A program made the position numbers and the translations under genes. From Mycobacterium decipiens (lineage in GTDB: Bacteria > Actinomycetota > Actinomycetes > Mycobacteriales > Mycobacteriaceae): a DNA stretch of 64,000 nucleotides. Positions within the stretch are counted from its first letter, which is position 1; every line of letters starts with the position of its first letter. The DNA lies in assembly GCF_963853665.1 (NCBI RefSeq), contig NZ_OY970459.1, positions 2,666,001 to 2,730,000 of the forward strand, written 5' to 3'. This document shows, piece by piece, positions 38,270-47,030 of the stretch. The notes below the pieces were generated by a model. The model did no database searches. It saw only the letters and a list, made by a program, of their open reading frames with translations, and was not told the origin of the DNA.

Positions 38270-38602
38270 CTACTTCGCAGGCAAGTCGCGCGCGTAGCCC
38301 GCACCCCGGCTAACCCAAGCCCGTAGCTGGCGCTTGGTTTCCACGCCGGCAGCAGCAACCCGCAACCAACCCCGGGTTTCCCGGCCAGCCATCACCATCG
38401 GCCCGACATGGGCACGTCCCAGCAAGTTGTCGGTGTCCCCTGGTGGTACCCGCACCAACAGGCCGCCCTCGCCGCTGACGGCGACCGCCATATGTCCACC
38501 GATCAGGAACGCGAGCCCGCCGAACATTTGCTTTTCTTCGACGCCGCGCTCGGAGCCGAGAAGTTCGCGGACCCGGTTGGCCAAGTCTTCGTCGTAGGCC
38601 AT
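38270..38602 (-). CDS. TfoX N-terminal-domain protein (Rv1871c-like)
   Basis: 110 residues from MAYDEDLANRVRELLGSERG. VEEKQMFGGLAFLIGGHMAVAV is the TfoX_N signature (KKMFGGxxFxxxG). TfoX is a competence regulator in Gammaproteobacteria, but stand-alone TfoX_N proteins in actinobacteria have unknown roles. An open upstream extension of 57 residues is Arg/Pro-rich and not credible. Confidence 0.8.
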   Translation of the reverse strand: MAYDEDLANRVRELLGSERGVEEKQMFGGLAFLIGGHMAVAVSGEGGLLVRVPPGDTDNLLGRAHVGPMVMAGRETRGWLRVAAAGVETKRQLRAWVSRGAGYARDLPAK

Positions 38603-38637
38603 GGACAGACCGTAGCGCCGGGTTCCGACAGCCCGCG

Positions 38638-39027
38638 TCAGTCCAAGTCCACCCGAATGGTCAGCAAATCGGTGCCCATCGCGAGTACGCCCGCGCTGTT
38701 GAGCCGGGGGAGGCTGCGCAACCGCTGCCTCGGGTCGTCGTCGGGCAACAGATGGGCGGTGCCACTGCGCCAATGGCCGTCGATGCGGACCCGCACCGCC
38801 GGGTTGGCCTTGATGTTGTAGACGTAGTCGGAATGCTCGCCGTGCTCAGACACCATCCAAAATTGGTCGTCCACCACGCGCCCGCCTACCGCGGTACGCC
38901 GTGGCTGTCCCGTCTTGCGGCCGATGGTTTCGAGCATGGTTACCGGCAATTGCCGGCCGACCGGATTGACTACCATGCGTTGAACGCGATGGACTATCTC
39001 CCGCTTCAGAGTCACAGCTCCATTCAA
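38638..39027 (-). CDS. Ddn-like deazaflavin (F420)-dependent nitroreductase family protein
   Basis: 129 residues of the split-barrel FDOR/DUF385 family. LETIGRKTGQPRRTAVGGRV and NIKANPAVRVRIDGHW are the family hallmarks. Members use F420H2 to reduce quinones or nitro compounds such as pretomanid (Ddn). The exact partner is unknown. Downstream of lldD2 on the same strand, with 44 bases containing a palindrome between them. Confidence 0.85.
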   Translation of the reverse strand: MNGAVTLKREIVHRVQRMVVNPVGRQLPVTMLETIGRKTGQPRRTAVGGRVVDDQFWMVSEHGEHSDYVYNIKANPAVRVRIDGHWRSGTAHLLPDDDPRQRLRSLPRLNSAGVLAMGTDLLTIRVDLD

Positions 39028-39031
39028 CGCC

Positions 39032-39055
39032 GAGCGTCACGTCAATGTCACGCTC
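39032..39055. other. Imperfect palindrome between lldD2 and Ddn-like gene
   Basis: Arms GAGCGT and ACGCTC flank an imperfect inverted core of about 12 bases. It could be a terminator for lldD2 or a protein site; no T run follows. Similar CGTCACGCTGGCGTGA elements occur after the aldehyde dehydrogenase gene. Confidence 0.3.
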
Positions 39056-39071
39056 CGCGCCCAACGTGACG

Positions 39072-40322
39072 CTAGCGTCGCGCTGGTGACGCGATGGGGC
39101 CGAGCCGCCGCAGTTGCGTCACGTGCTGGGGCGACAGCTCCTCGAGGCAGGTCACGCCCAGCAGCCGCATGGTCCGGGTAACACCGGTCTCGAGAATCTC
39201 GATCGCGCGTCTGACGCCGGCCTCACCGCCGGCCATCAGCCCGTACAGGTATGCCCGCCCAACCAGCGTGCACCGCGCCCCCAACGCGATCGCCGCCACG
39301 ATATCGGCACCCGACATGATGCCGGTGTCCACCAGGATCTCGGTGTCTTTACCGAGTTCGCGTGCAACGTCGGGCAGCAGCTGGAAGGGCACCGGGGCCC
39401 GATCGAGTTGGCGACCACCGTGATTGGATAACACAATCCCGTCAATGCCGCGGTCGACCACCGCGCGGGCGTCGTCGAGAGTCTGGATTCCCTTGACGAC
39501 CAGCTTTCCCGGCCACTGCGACTTGATCCAGGCCAAATCGTCGAAGGTAACGCTTGGGTCGAACATGGTGTTCAAGTACTCGCCGACAGTGCCCGACCAG
39601 CGATCCAGGGAAGCGAATGCCAGCGGTTCGGTGGTCAAGAAGTCGAACCACCACCGCGGGTGCCCCAACGCGTCGAGGACGGTTCGCAGCGTGAGCGCCG
39701 GCGGGATCGACATCCCGTTGCGGACATCACGCAGCCGCGCACCGGCGACCGGAACGTCGACGGTGACCAGCATGGTGTCGAATCCCGCGGCTGCGGCGCG
39801 CCGCACCAACGCCATCGAACGGTCTCGATCACGCCACATGTACAGCTGAAACCATTTGCGGCCCTGTGGAACGGCGACGACGAGATCTTCAATGGCACAG
39901 GTGGCCAGGGTGGACAGCGAAAACGGGATCCCGGCCGCGGCCGCCGCCCGCGCGCCAGCGATCTCGCCCTCGGTATGCATCAAGCGGGTGAACCCGGTTG
40001 GGGCGATCCCGAATGGCAATACGGTGGGCTGACCGAGGACGTTCCAACCGGCGCAGACATTGGTGACGTCACGCAGGATTGTCGGGTGAAACTCGATGTC
40101 GCGGAACGCTTGTCGAGCACGCTCGATGGACAGTTCGTCCTCGGCGGCGCCGTCGGCGTAGTCGAACGCCGCCTTGGGGGTACGTCGCCTGGCGATGCGT
40201 CGCAGATCCTGAATGGTCAGTGCGGCGCCCAAGCGGCGCTTGGTGGGGTCCAGCTGCGGCCTCTTGAACCGAAGCAGAGGCGCCAGGTCCCGGACTCTGG
40301 GCACTCGCCGCTTAACCGCCAC
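39072..40322 (-). CDS. lldD2: L-lactate dehydrogenase (FMN, quinone-linked) LldD2
   Basis: 416 residues from a GTG at 40320-40322; an ATG 33 bases further upstream is also possible and no ribosome site decides. It is an FMN alpha-hydroxy-acid dehydrogenase: [27 protein letters not shown]-contact [13 protein letters not shown] and the catalytic His-Gly-Gly-Arg in [14 protein letters not shown]. It oxidises lactate to pyruvate and passes electrons to the respiratory chain; in M. tuberculosis LldD2 is needed for growth on lactate. Confidence 0.93.
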   Translation of the reverse strand: MAVKRRVPRVRDLAPLLRFKRPQLDPTKRRLGAALTIQDLRRIARRRTPKAAFDYADGAAEDELSIERARQAFRDIEFHPTILRDVTNVCAGWNVLGQPTVLPFGIAPTGFTRLMHTEGEIAGARAAAAAGIPFSLSTLATCAIEDLVVAVPQGRKWFQLYMWRDRDRSMALVRRAAAAGFDTMLVTVDVPVAGARLRDVRNGMSIPPALTLRTVLDALGHPRWWFDFLTTEPLAFASLDRWSGTVGEYLNTMFDPSVTFDDLAWIKSQWPGKLVVKGIQTLDDARAVVDRGIDGIVLSNHGGRQLDRAPVPFQLLPDVARELGKDTEILVDTGIMSGADIVAAIALGARCTLVGRAYLYGLMAGGEAGVRRAIEILETGVTRTMRLLGVTCLEELSPQHVTQLRRLGPIASPARR

Positions 40323-40355
40323 TCGTTCATCTAACCAGTGTGCAACCGTAGTCAT

Positions 40356-40793
40356 ATGAATTCCGCAACCGACCCCTTCGACCTGAAGCGTTTCGTCCAC
40401 GCGCAGGCTGCGGTGTACCACAGCGTTGTCGAGGAGCTGCGCGCCGGACGAAAGCGCGGTCACTGGATGTGGTTCGTCTTCCCACAACTCCGGGGGCTGG
40501 GCAGCAGCCCGCTGGCGGTGCGCTACGGCATCTCCTCGCTCGAGGAAGCCCAGGCCTATCTGCGACATGACTTGCTCGGGGCCCGATTACATGAGTGCAC
40601 TCAACTGGTCAACCAGGTGCAATGCCGCTCGATCGGGGAGATCTTCGGCTCGCCCGACGACCTCAAGCTGTGCTCCTCGATGACCCTGTTCGCCCGTGCC
40701 ACTGACGCCAACCAGGACTTTGTTGCGCTACTCGCCAGGTACTACGGCGGCGGCGAGGACCCGCGGACCGTTGCCAGGCTGACGATCACCTAG
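40356..40793 (+). CDS. DUF1810-family protein (Rv1873-like)
   Basis: 145 residues starting [17 protein letters not shown]; an upstream in-frame codon would add six. [15 protein letters not shown] and [14 protein letters not shown] are the DUF1810 signature. An alpha-helical protein of unknown role; a crystal structure exists for the M. tuberculosis homologue. Divergent from lldD2 and very close to it. Confidence 0.88.
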   Translation: MNSATDPFDLKRFVHAQAAVYHSVVEELRAGRKRGHWMWFVFPQLRGLGSSPLAVRYGISSLEEAQAYLRHDLLGARLHECTQLVNQVQCRSIGEIFGSPDDLKLCSSMTLFARATDANQDFVALLARYYGGGEDPRTVARLTIT

Positions 40794-40831
40794 ACCGCAA
40801 GTTCCGCTGCGGCGGAGGTAGGTTCGGGCTC

Positions 40832-41533
40832 ATGGAGAAGGTAGTCGCCGTGCTCCGGCGGCCCGAGCCGGACGACGCCTGGTGTGCCCGGCAGCGGGGT
40901 GAAGTCGCCGACGCCCTGCTGGCGTTGGGCGTGGCTGGACTGTCGGTCAATGTCCGGGACAGCGCCGTGCGCGGCTCGCTGATGACCCTGACGACCCTCA
41001 ACCCACCGGTCGCCGCGGTGGTCAGCCTATGGACCCAGCAATGCTACGGCGACCAGACGGCAGCCGCTCTCACCCTGCTTGCCCGGGAGTGTGACCAGCT
41101 CGGCGCCTACCTAGTGACCGAGTCGGTACCCCTGGCCTTTACATCGCTCGAGCCCGGTTCTCGCACACCGGGTTTGGCCAACATCGCACTACTACGTCGG
41201 CCCGATGGCCTGGACCAGGAGACCTGGCTCACCCGCTGGCAACGCGACCACACGCGAGTGGCCATCGAGACACAGGCGACATTCGGCTACACCCAGAACT
41301 GGGTGGTAAGAGCACTCACCCCGAACGCACCGGGAATCGCGGGCGTCGTCGAAGAGTTGTTTCCAGCGGAGGCGACAACCGATCTGAAAGCCTTCTTCGG
41401 AGCCGCCGACGACGACGACCTACAGAACCGGATAGGCCGGATGGTCGCCAGCACAACCGCATTCGGTGCCAACCAGAACATCGACACCGTACCAACCAGC
41501 CGCTACGTGTTCACAACACCATTCAAGGATTGA
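40832..41533 (+). CDS. EthD-like dimeric alpha/beta-barrel protein (Rv1874-like)
   Basis: 233 residues. Two ferredoxin-like halves; the second contains LDQETWLTRWQRDHTRVAIE, similar to EthD/YCII-type domains. No catalytic motif is visible. Function unknown. Ten bases before the next gene on the same strand, so probably an operon with the FDOR-type protein. Confidence 0.75.
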   Translation: MEKVVAVLRRPEPDDAWCARQRGEVADALLALGVAGLSVNVRDSAVRGSLMTLTTLNPPVAAVVSLWTQQCYGDQTAAALTLLARECDQLGAYLVTESVPLAFTSLEPGSRTPGLANIALLRRPDGLDQETWLTRWQRDHTRVAIETQATFGYTQNWVVRALTPNAPGIAGVVEELFPAEATTDLKAFFGAADDDDLQNRIGRMVASTTAFGANQNIDTVPTSRYVFTTPFKD

Positions 41534-41542
41534 GGACTTGAG

Positions 41543-41986
41543 ATGACAACACTCGACGAAGCTGCGGCACTGGCCACGGCGGAACACGGCCTGGCGGTGG
41601 TCTCCACCGTTCGTGCCGACGGCACCGTGCAGGCTTCGCTGGTCAACATCGGTTTGTTGCCGCATCCAGCCAGCGCAGAGCCGTCCCTGGGATTTACCAC
41701 CTACGGCAGGGTCAAGCTCGCCAACCTGCGGGCGCGCCCGCAACTGGCCGTCACGTTCCGTGATGGTTGGCAGTGGGCGACCGTCGAAGGCCGAGCTGAG
41801 CTCGCTGGCCCCGACGACCCGCAGCCCTGGCTAGCCGGCGCCGACCGGTTGCGGCTGCTGCTCCGTGACGTCTTCTCGGCGGCGGGCGGCACCCACGACG
41901 ACTGGGACGAGTATGACCGGGTAATGGCCAAGGAGCGCCGAGCCGTGGTGTTGATAGCGCCCACCCGCGTCTACAGCAACGGTTGA
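41543..41986 (+). CDS. Split-barrel F420/FMN-binding oxidoreductase (Rv1875-like)
   Basis: 147 residues of the pyridoxamine 5'-phosphate oxidase-like fold. AEHGLAVVSTVRADGTVQASLVN and RVKLANLRARPQLAVTF are typical of the F420-binding FDOR-B group. Works as a cytosolic cofactor-binding reductase of unknown substrate. A ribosome site GAGGAC-like stretch lies before the ATG. Confidence 0.85.
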   Translation: MTTLDEAAALATAEHGLAVVSTVRADGTVQASLVNIGLLPHPASAEPSLGFTTYGRVKLANLRARPQLAVTFRDGWQWATVEGRAELAGPDDPQPWLAGADRLRLLLRDVFSAAGGTHDDWDEYDRVMAKERRAVVLIAPTRVYSNG

Positions 41987-42014
41987 GCACCGCGGCAACG
42001 GCTAGGCTGCAGCC

Positions 42015-42770
42015 GTGACGCTAGAGATCGACGACCAAAACCGGGTGCGCACCCTGACGCTGAACCGGCCCGAGGCACTCAACGCCTTCAACGAAGCCCT
42101 ATACGACGCCACCACGCAGGCGCTGTTGGATGCGGCCGAAGATCCGCAGGTCGCCGTTGTCTTGTTGACCGGCGCGGGACGTGGCTTCAGCGCCGGTACG
42201 GATCTCGGCGAAATGCAGGCACGCATCGCCGACCCGGACTTCACCGCCGGGAAGTACGGCTTCCCCGGCCTGATCGACGCCCTTAGCAGGTTTCCCAAAC
42301 CGCTGGTCTGCGCCGTGAACGGCGTCGGCGTGGGGATCGGCACCACGATTCTCGGTTACGCCGACCTGGCATTCATGTCGTCGACGGCGCGCCTGAAATG
42401 CCCGTTCACCAGCCTGGGCCTAGCCCCCGAAGCGGCATCGTCGTACCTGCTGCCCCAGCTGGTGGGGCGGCAGAACGCTGCGTGGCTGCTGATGTCGTCG
42501 GAGTGGATTGACGCGCAGGAGGCGTTGCGGATGGGGCTGGTCTGGCGGGTCTGCGATCCGGATGCCCTGCTGCCCGAGGCCAGGCAGCATGCCGAAATCC
42601 TGGCTGCCCGGCCAATATCGAGCCTGATGGCCGTCAAGCACACGCTCGTCGAACCGATTCGCCCCGGGATCAAGGCCGCGACCGCGCGGGAAAATGCCCA
42701 CTTCGCCGAGCTGATGGGCGCATCGGCCAACACCGCGGCTCTGGCCGATTTCAGCAAACGGCGTCGCTAG
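42015..42770 (+). CDS. Enoyl-CoA hydratase/isomerase
   Basis: 251 residues from a GTG at 42015-42017. Crotonase fold: LTGAGRGFSAGTDLGEMQ (oxyanion hole), VNGVGVGIGTTILGYADLAF (second hole), FTSLGLAPEAASSYLLPQLVG. The usual Glu pair is partly replaced (Pro-Glu in LAPEAASS remains), so hydratase or isomerase activity is uncertain. Its 3' end overlaps the convergent bfd by 20 bases. From memory there is no echA here in H37Rv. Confidence 0.87.
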   Translation: MTLEIDDQNRVRTLTLNRPEALNAFNEALYDATTQALLDAAEDPQVAVVLLTGAGRGFSAGTDLGEMQARIADPDFTAGKYGFPGLIDALSRFPKPLVCAVNGVGVGIGTTILGYADLAFMSSTARLKCPFTSLGLAPEAASSYLLPQLVGRQNAAWLLMSSEWIDAQEALRMGLVWRVCDPDALLPEARQHAEILAARPISSLMAVKHTLVEPIRPGIKAATARENAHFAELMGASANTAALADFSKRRR

Positions 42771-42963
42771 CGCGACGGGTGGGATCGAGTTGGGCGGCGC
42801 TAAGCCGGGAAGCTGCGATGATCGCCCGCAGTGTGCGCCGGCAGCGTCCGCAGTCGCCGCCGGCCCCGCAGACATCGGCAACTTCTTTCGAGGTTGACGC
42901 ACCACGCGCCACTGCGTCGCACACGGTTTGGTTGGTGGCACCGACGCACAGGCATACGTACAT
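42751..42963 (-). CDS. bfd: Bacterioferritin-associated ferredoxin Bfd
   Basis: 70 residues starting MYVCLCVGATNQTVCDAV. The [2Fe-2S] ligand pattern C-x-C near the start and C-x-x-C in CGAGGDCGRCRRTL is that of Bfd. Bfd reduces the ferric core of bacterioferritin so iron can leave. It diverges from bfrA across a 333-base region with two iron boxes, so both genes are probably under IdeR. A longer open frame upstream runs back toward the iron boxes and is unlikely. It overlaps the end of the enoyl-CoA hydratase gene by 20 bases. Confidence 0.88.
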   Translation of the reverse strand: MYVCLCVGATNQTVCDAVARGASTSKEVADVCGAGGDCGRCRRTLRAIIAASRLSAAQLDPTRRASDAVC

Positions 42964-43047
42964 CAGCAATCCCTTGGCAGGTGCTCCGCCATGGCATCTC
43001 GCGTCATCGCGATGGCCGCCGGAGCCGGCGAACAATCAAACCGCATA

Positions 43048-43066
43048 TTAGTGGAGTCTAACCTAA
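43048..43066. promoter_or_regulatory. IdeR iron box 1 (bfd/bfrA)
   Basis: TTAGTGGAGTCTAACCTAA: the right arm CTAACCTAA equals the consensus exactly and the left TTAG is conserved. First of two copies 24 bases apart. In M. tuberculosis iron-loaded IdeR binds two tandem boxes before bfrA and activates it. Confidence 0.85.
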
Positions 43067-43071
43067 GTAGA

Positions 43072-43090
43072 TTAGTGGAGTCTAACCTAA
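43072..43090. promoter_or_regulatory. IdeR iron box 2 (bfd/bfrA)
   Basis: A second copy of the same 19 bases, TTAGTGGAGTCTAACCTAA, 24 bases after the first. The direct repeat covers the box plus flanks (about 24 bases per unit), so it may have arisen by duplication. It stands 206 bases before the bfrA start and 108 before bfd. Confidence 0.85.
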
Positions 43091-43296
43091 GTTGAGGACG
43101 GCAGCCCGGCGCGCGCACCGGCGAGACGCGCCGACGACACGACAATCACTGCGCTAACCCCTACCCGCTGCACTAGATTTAGACCCGGCACGCACACGTG
43201 CCGCTATCAGCCCAAGATGAGCCCAACACCGGTGTGCTCCAGCCCAGCTCACCCGGCGCGGCTCGACCCGAGAGCGTTTACGCCATAGGAGTGATC

Positions 43297-43776
43297 ATGC
43301 AAGGTGATCCGGATGTATTGCGCCTGCTCAACGAGCAATTGACCAGCGAGCTCACCGCCATTAATCAATACTTTCTGCACTCCAAGATGCAGGACAACTG
43401 GGGTTTTACCGAGCTGGCGGCGCACACCCGCGCGGAGTCGTTCGACGAAATGCGGCACGCCGAGGAAATCACCGATCGCATCTTGCTGCTTGACGGTTTG
43501 CCGAACTACCAGCGCATCGGCTCGTTGCGCATCGGCCAGACGCTCCGCGAGCAGTTCGAGGCCGACCTGGCGATCGAATACGACGTGTTGACCCGTCTCA
43601 AGCCCGGGATCATCATGTGCCGGGAGAAACAGGACAGCACCAGTGCCGTACTGCTCGAGAAGATCGTTGCCGATGAGGAAGAGCACATCGACTACCTGGA
43701 AACGCAGCTGGAGCTGATGAACAAGCTGGGCGAGGAACTGTACTCGGCGCAATGTGTCTCTAGGCCGCCGACCTAG
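43297..43776 (+). CDS. bfrA: Bacterioferritin BfrA
   Basis: 159 residues from MQGDPDVLRLLNEQLTSEL. Ferroxidase ligands Glu18, Glu51 and His54 (SFDEMRHAEE), plus the late EEEHIDYLE, are intact; Met52 is the haem ligand. It forms the 24-mer haem-containing iron store in the cytosol. The homologue in M. tuberculosis is IdeR-activated and iron-induced. Divergent partner of bfd. An open frame upstream of this ATG is not conserved. Confidence 0.96.
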   Translation: MQGDPDVLRLLNEQLTSELTAINQYFLHSKMQDNWGFTELAAHTRAESFDEMRHAEEITDRILLLDGLPNYQRIGSLRIGQTLREQFEADLAIEYDVLTRLKPGIIMCREKQDSTSAVLLEKIVADEEEHIDYLETQLELMNKLGEELYSAQCVSRPPT

Positions 43777-43869
43777 CATCGGCTCGAGGGTTCTTCGAGA
43801 CTGCGCGGTTGACCGAGATCGCCCGGCTACGCATCTTGCCGCGAGGAGCCACGGGCGTACCATCTCGCC

Positions 43870-44364
43870 ATGAGCCGAATCGGAAGTTTCGCTGACGACG
43901 ACGTTGCCAGCTGGGTCTTGAAATCGCCCGAAATCGGTGGCGCACTCGCCAACTTCAGCCGCGCAGTTTACAGCGGCAATCGGCTGCCGATCCGCACCCG
44001 GGAACTCGCCCGGGTGGTGATCGCCCACAACAACGAGTGCGCGGTCTGTGTCAACACCCGCGACGCTGATGGGCCGGCCGCAGGTGTGGACGAGGAGCTG
44101 TACGACCACGCGCTGCAGTGGCGCACCTGGCCGGGATACAGCGAACAGGAGCGGCTCGCGGCCGAGTTTGCGCACCGGTTCGCCACCGAGCACACCGCGC
44201 TGCGCGACGACGAAGACTTCTGGAGCCGGTGCGCCGATCACTTCTCGGAGGAGTTGCTTGCCGACCTGGCCTTGTCATGCGCGCTGTGGGTTGGCATGGG
44301 GCGGGTCTTGCGGACCCTGGATATCGGTCAGGCCTGCAAGGTGACCTTGCCCAGCCGCGCCTAG
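43870..44364 (+). CDS. AhpD/carboxymuconolactone-decarboxylase-like protein
   Basis: 164 residues. The all-helical CMD fold has NNECAVCVNTRDADGPAAGV, in which the CxxC redox pair and downstream residues resemble AhpD. FATEHTALRDDEDFW follows. It may act as a peroxidase or decarboxylase-like redox protein. From memory H37Rv has a large MFS transporter (Rv1877) between bfrA and glnA3; here only this gene is present. Confidence 0.8.
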   Translation: MSRIGSFADDDVASWVLKSPEIGGALANFSRAVYSGNRLPIRTRELARVVIAHNNECAVCVNTRDADGPAAGVDEELYDHALQWRTWPGYSEQERLAAEFAHRFATEHTALRDDEDFWSRCADHFSEELLADLALSCALWVGMGRVLRTLDIGQACKVTLPSRA

Positions 44365-44399
44365 TCGCGCGGGCCGGCCGGCGCTGCAGAATGGCTGCC

Positions 44400-45752
44400 A
44401 TGACAGCCACACCGCTTGCCGCGGCCGCGATCGCCCAACTGGAGGCCGAGGGCGTCGACACCGTCATCGGCACCGTCGTGAACCCAGCCGGGCTCACCCA
44501 TGCCAAGACGGTGCCGATCCGCCGGACCAACACGTTCGCCGATCCCGGCTTGGGCGCCAGTCCTACCTGGCATGGTTTCGCCATCGACCAAAGCGGCATT
44601 GCGTTCACCGGAGACGTCGGTGTGGTCGGCGATCAGCGTCTCCGCATCGATCTGTCGGCATTGCGCATCATCGGCGACGGGTTGGCCTGGGCGCCCGCCG
44701 CATTTTACGAGCAGGACGGTACCCCCGTTCCCGCGTGCAGCCGTGGCACCTTGAGCCGGGTCGAGGCCGCGCTTGCCGAGGCCGGCATCACCGCGGTGAT
44801 CGGCCATGAAATCGAATTCCTGCTGGTCGACGCCGACGGCCAGCGGCTGCCGTCGACACTGTGGGCCCAGTACGGCCTTGCCGGGGTACTCGAGCACGAG
44901 GCGTTCGTCCGCGATGTCAACGCCGCGGCGACGGCTGCCGGTATCGCCATTGAGCAGTTCCATCCGGAGTACGGCGCCAACCAATTCGAGATCTCGCTGG
45001 CGCCGCTGTCGCCGGTGGCGGCTGCCGATCAGCTGGTCCTGACCCGCCTCATCATCGGCCGCACCGCTCGACGCCACGGGCTACGCGTCAGCCTGTCGCC
45101 GGCTCCATTCGCGGGAAGTGTCGGATCCGGTGCCCACCAGCACTTCTCGTTAACCACGCCGGAAGGGACGCTGTTCTCCGGTGGGCCTGGTGCGGCAGGC
45201 ATGACCCAAGCGGGGGAGGCCGCCGTGGCAGGGTTGCTCCGCGGATTGCCGGACGCCCAAGGCATCCTGTGCGGATCGATCGTGTCCGGCCTGCGCATGC
45301 GACCGGGCAACTGGGCTGGAATCTATGTGTGTTGGGGTATCGAAAACCGCGAGGCGGCAGTGCGATTCGTCAAGGGCGGCCCGGGTAGCACCTACGGCGG
45401 CAATGTCGAGGTGAAGGTCGTCGACCCGTCGGCCAACCCATACCTGGCGTCGGCGGCGATCCTCGGACTGGCTCTCGACGGAATCGAGAACAAGGCGGTG
45501 CTGCCGCGGGAAACAACCGTCGATCCGGGAGAGATTTCTGACCTGGATCGTGACCGCGCCGGCATTTTGCGCCTGCCCGCGGCTCAGACTGAAGCGATTG
45601 CTGCACTTCACAATTCGAAACTACTGCGGGGCATCCTCGGCGATCCCGTGGTCAACGTGGTGGCCGCGGTCCGACAGCTGGAGCATGAGCGCTACGGCGA
45701 CCTCGATCCCGAGCGGCTGGCCGACAAGTTCCGCATGGCCTGGAGCCTGTAG
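44400..45752 (+). CDS. glnA3: GlnA3, glutamine synthetase-like ligase
   Basis: 450 residues from the ATG at 44400-44402 (MTATPLAAAAIAQLEAEG); another ATG is nine bases earlier. GS fold: the GHEIEFLLVDADG metal-binding block, FHPEYGANQFEISLAP, GSGAHQHFSL (ATP/glutamate), and GNVEVKVVDPSANPYLASAA. Homologues of this group are not the housekeeping GS; Streptomyces GlnA3 is a gamma-glutamylpolyamine synthetase. The exact substrate here is unknown. Two bases before the amidohydrolase gene, and together they resemble the two halves of FluG-type proteins. Confidence 0.9.
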   Translation: MTATPLAAAAIAQLEAEGVDTVIGTVVNPAGLTHAKTVPIRRTNTFADPGLGASPTWHGFAIDQSGIAFTGDVGVVGDQRLRIDLSALRIIGDGLAWAPAAFYEQDGTPVPACSRGTLSRVEAALAEAGITAVIGHEIEFLLVDADGQRLPSTLWAQYGLAGVLEHEAFVRDVNAAATAAGIAIEQFHPEYGANQFEISLAPLSPVAAADQLVLTRLIIGRTARRHGLRVSLSPAPFAGSVGSGAHQHFSLTTPEGTLFSGGPGAAGMTQAGEAAVAGLLRGLPDAQGILCGSIVSGLRMRPGNWAGIYVCWGIENREAAVRFVKGGPGSTYGGNVEVKVVDPSANPYLASAAILGLALDGIENKAVLPRETTVDPGEISDLDRDRAGILRLPAAQTEAIAALHNSKLLRGILGDPVVNVVAAVRQLEHERYGDLDPERLADKFRMAWSL

Positions 45753-45754
45753 CG

Positions 45755-46876
45755 GTGACCGACACCGCCGACACGGATCTGGACAGGCGCACCGGCGAAG
45801 TGCCGTTGATCGATCAGCACGTCCATGGATGCTGGCTGACCGCGGGGGACCAGCGCCGGTTCGAGAATGCGCTCAACGAGGCCAACACCGAACCCCTGGC
45901 GGACTTCGACTCGGGATTCGACTCGCAACTCGGTTTCGCCGTTCGCAACCACTGCGGCCCCATCCTTGGACTGCCCAAGCACGTTGATCCGCAAACCTAT
46001 TGGGATCGACGCAGCCAATTCGGCGAAGCCGAGCTGGCCCGTCAATTTCTGCGGGCCGCCGGGGTGACCGATTGGCTCGTGGATACCGGGGTCGATGGTG
46101 TTGCAGATGTCCCTAGACTGAGCGAACTGTCCGGCGGCCGTGCCTACGAGGTGGTCCGTCTTGAGCAGGTGGCCGAACAGGCCGCGCAGGCATCGGGCGA
46201 CTACGTGTCGGCGTTCGAGGAGATACTGCACCGGCGCGCGGCCACCGCGGTCGGTACCAAGTCCATCCTGGCCTATCGGGGCGGGTTCGACGGCGACCTG
46301 ACCGAGCCGCCAGCGGCGCAGGTCGCCGAGGCCGCCAAACGGTGGCGTGACGGTGGCGGTGTCCGGTTGCAGGACCGGGTTCTACTTCGCTTCGGGTTGC
46401 ACCAGGCGCTGCGCCTGGGCAAGCCGCTACAATTCCACGTCGGGTTTGGCGACCGCGACTGCGATCTGCACAAGACCAATCCGCTGTATCTGCTCGATTT
46501 TCTGCGGCAGTCCGGGAATACCCCGATCGTGTTGCTGCACTGCTATCCCTACGAACGCGAAGCCGGCTATCTCACACAGGCCTTCAACAATGTCTATCTC
46601 GACGGCGGGTTGAGTGTGAACTACCTGGGGGCCCGGTCACCCGCCTTGATCGCCCGACTCCTGGAGCTTGCTCCCTTTCGTAAGATTGTGTATTCGTCCG
46701 ACGGATTCGGCCCCGCGGAACTCCACTTTCTCGGTGCGACGTTGTGGCGCATCGGCATTCGGCTCGCTCTGCGCGGATTTGTCGAGAGCGGCGACTGGAG
46801 CGAGGCCGATGCCCTCCGGGTGGTCGACCTCATCGCCCATGGCAACGCCGCACGCATCTATCACCTGGGCGATTAG
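45755..46876 (+). CDS. Amidohydrolase, FluG N-terminal-like (Rv1879-like)
   Basis: 373 residues from a GTG. TIM-barrel amidohydrolase: LIDQHVHGCWLT (metal HxH), LQFHVGFGDRDCDLHKTNP, VLLHCYPYEREAGYLTQAF and VYSSDGFGPAELHFLGA (late Asp) cover the metal and catalytic positions. In fungi and plants the same domain is fused to a GS domain (FluG/nodulin). Here it follows glnA3 with two bases between, so they probably act together on gamma-glutamyl amides. Confidence 0.88.
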   Translation: MTDTADTDLDRRTGEVPLIDQHVHGCWLTAGDQRRFENALNEANTEPLADFDSGFDSQLGFAVRNHCGPILGLPKHVDPQTYWDRRSQFGEAELARQFLRAAGVTDWLVDTGVDGVADVPRLSELSGGRAYEVVRLEQVAEQAAQASGDYVSAFEEILHRRAATAVGTKSILAYRGGFDGDLTEPPAAQVAEAAKRWRDGGGVRLQDRVLLRFGLHQALRLGKPLQFHVGFGDRDCDLHKTNPLYLLDFLRQSGNTPIVLLHCYPYEREAGYLTQAFNNVYLDGGLSVNYLGARSPALIARLLELAPFRKIVYSSDGFGPAELHFLGATLWRIGIRLALRGFVESGDWSEADALRVVDLIAHGNAARIYHLGD

Positions 46877-47030
46877 CGTTGAACCACATTGCCTTGTGTC
46901 GACCTGCGCCACGGCAATAACTTTGTTGTGTACGACGGCTTCCGGCCAGAACAATCTGGGTTCATGATCAACCGGTCGGTGCGGCTCTCGGCCAACATCA
47001 GCACATTGCCCGCATGCCAGGAATATACTC

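Noticed and set aside
43249..44241. 330-residue minus-strand frame over bfrA and the AhpD-like gene
   Set aside because: Composition is that of an antisense shadow; both opposite genes are firm.
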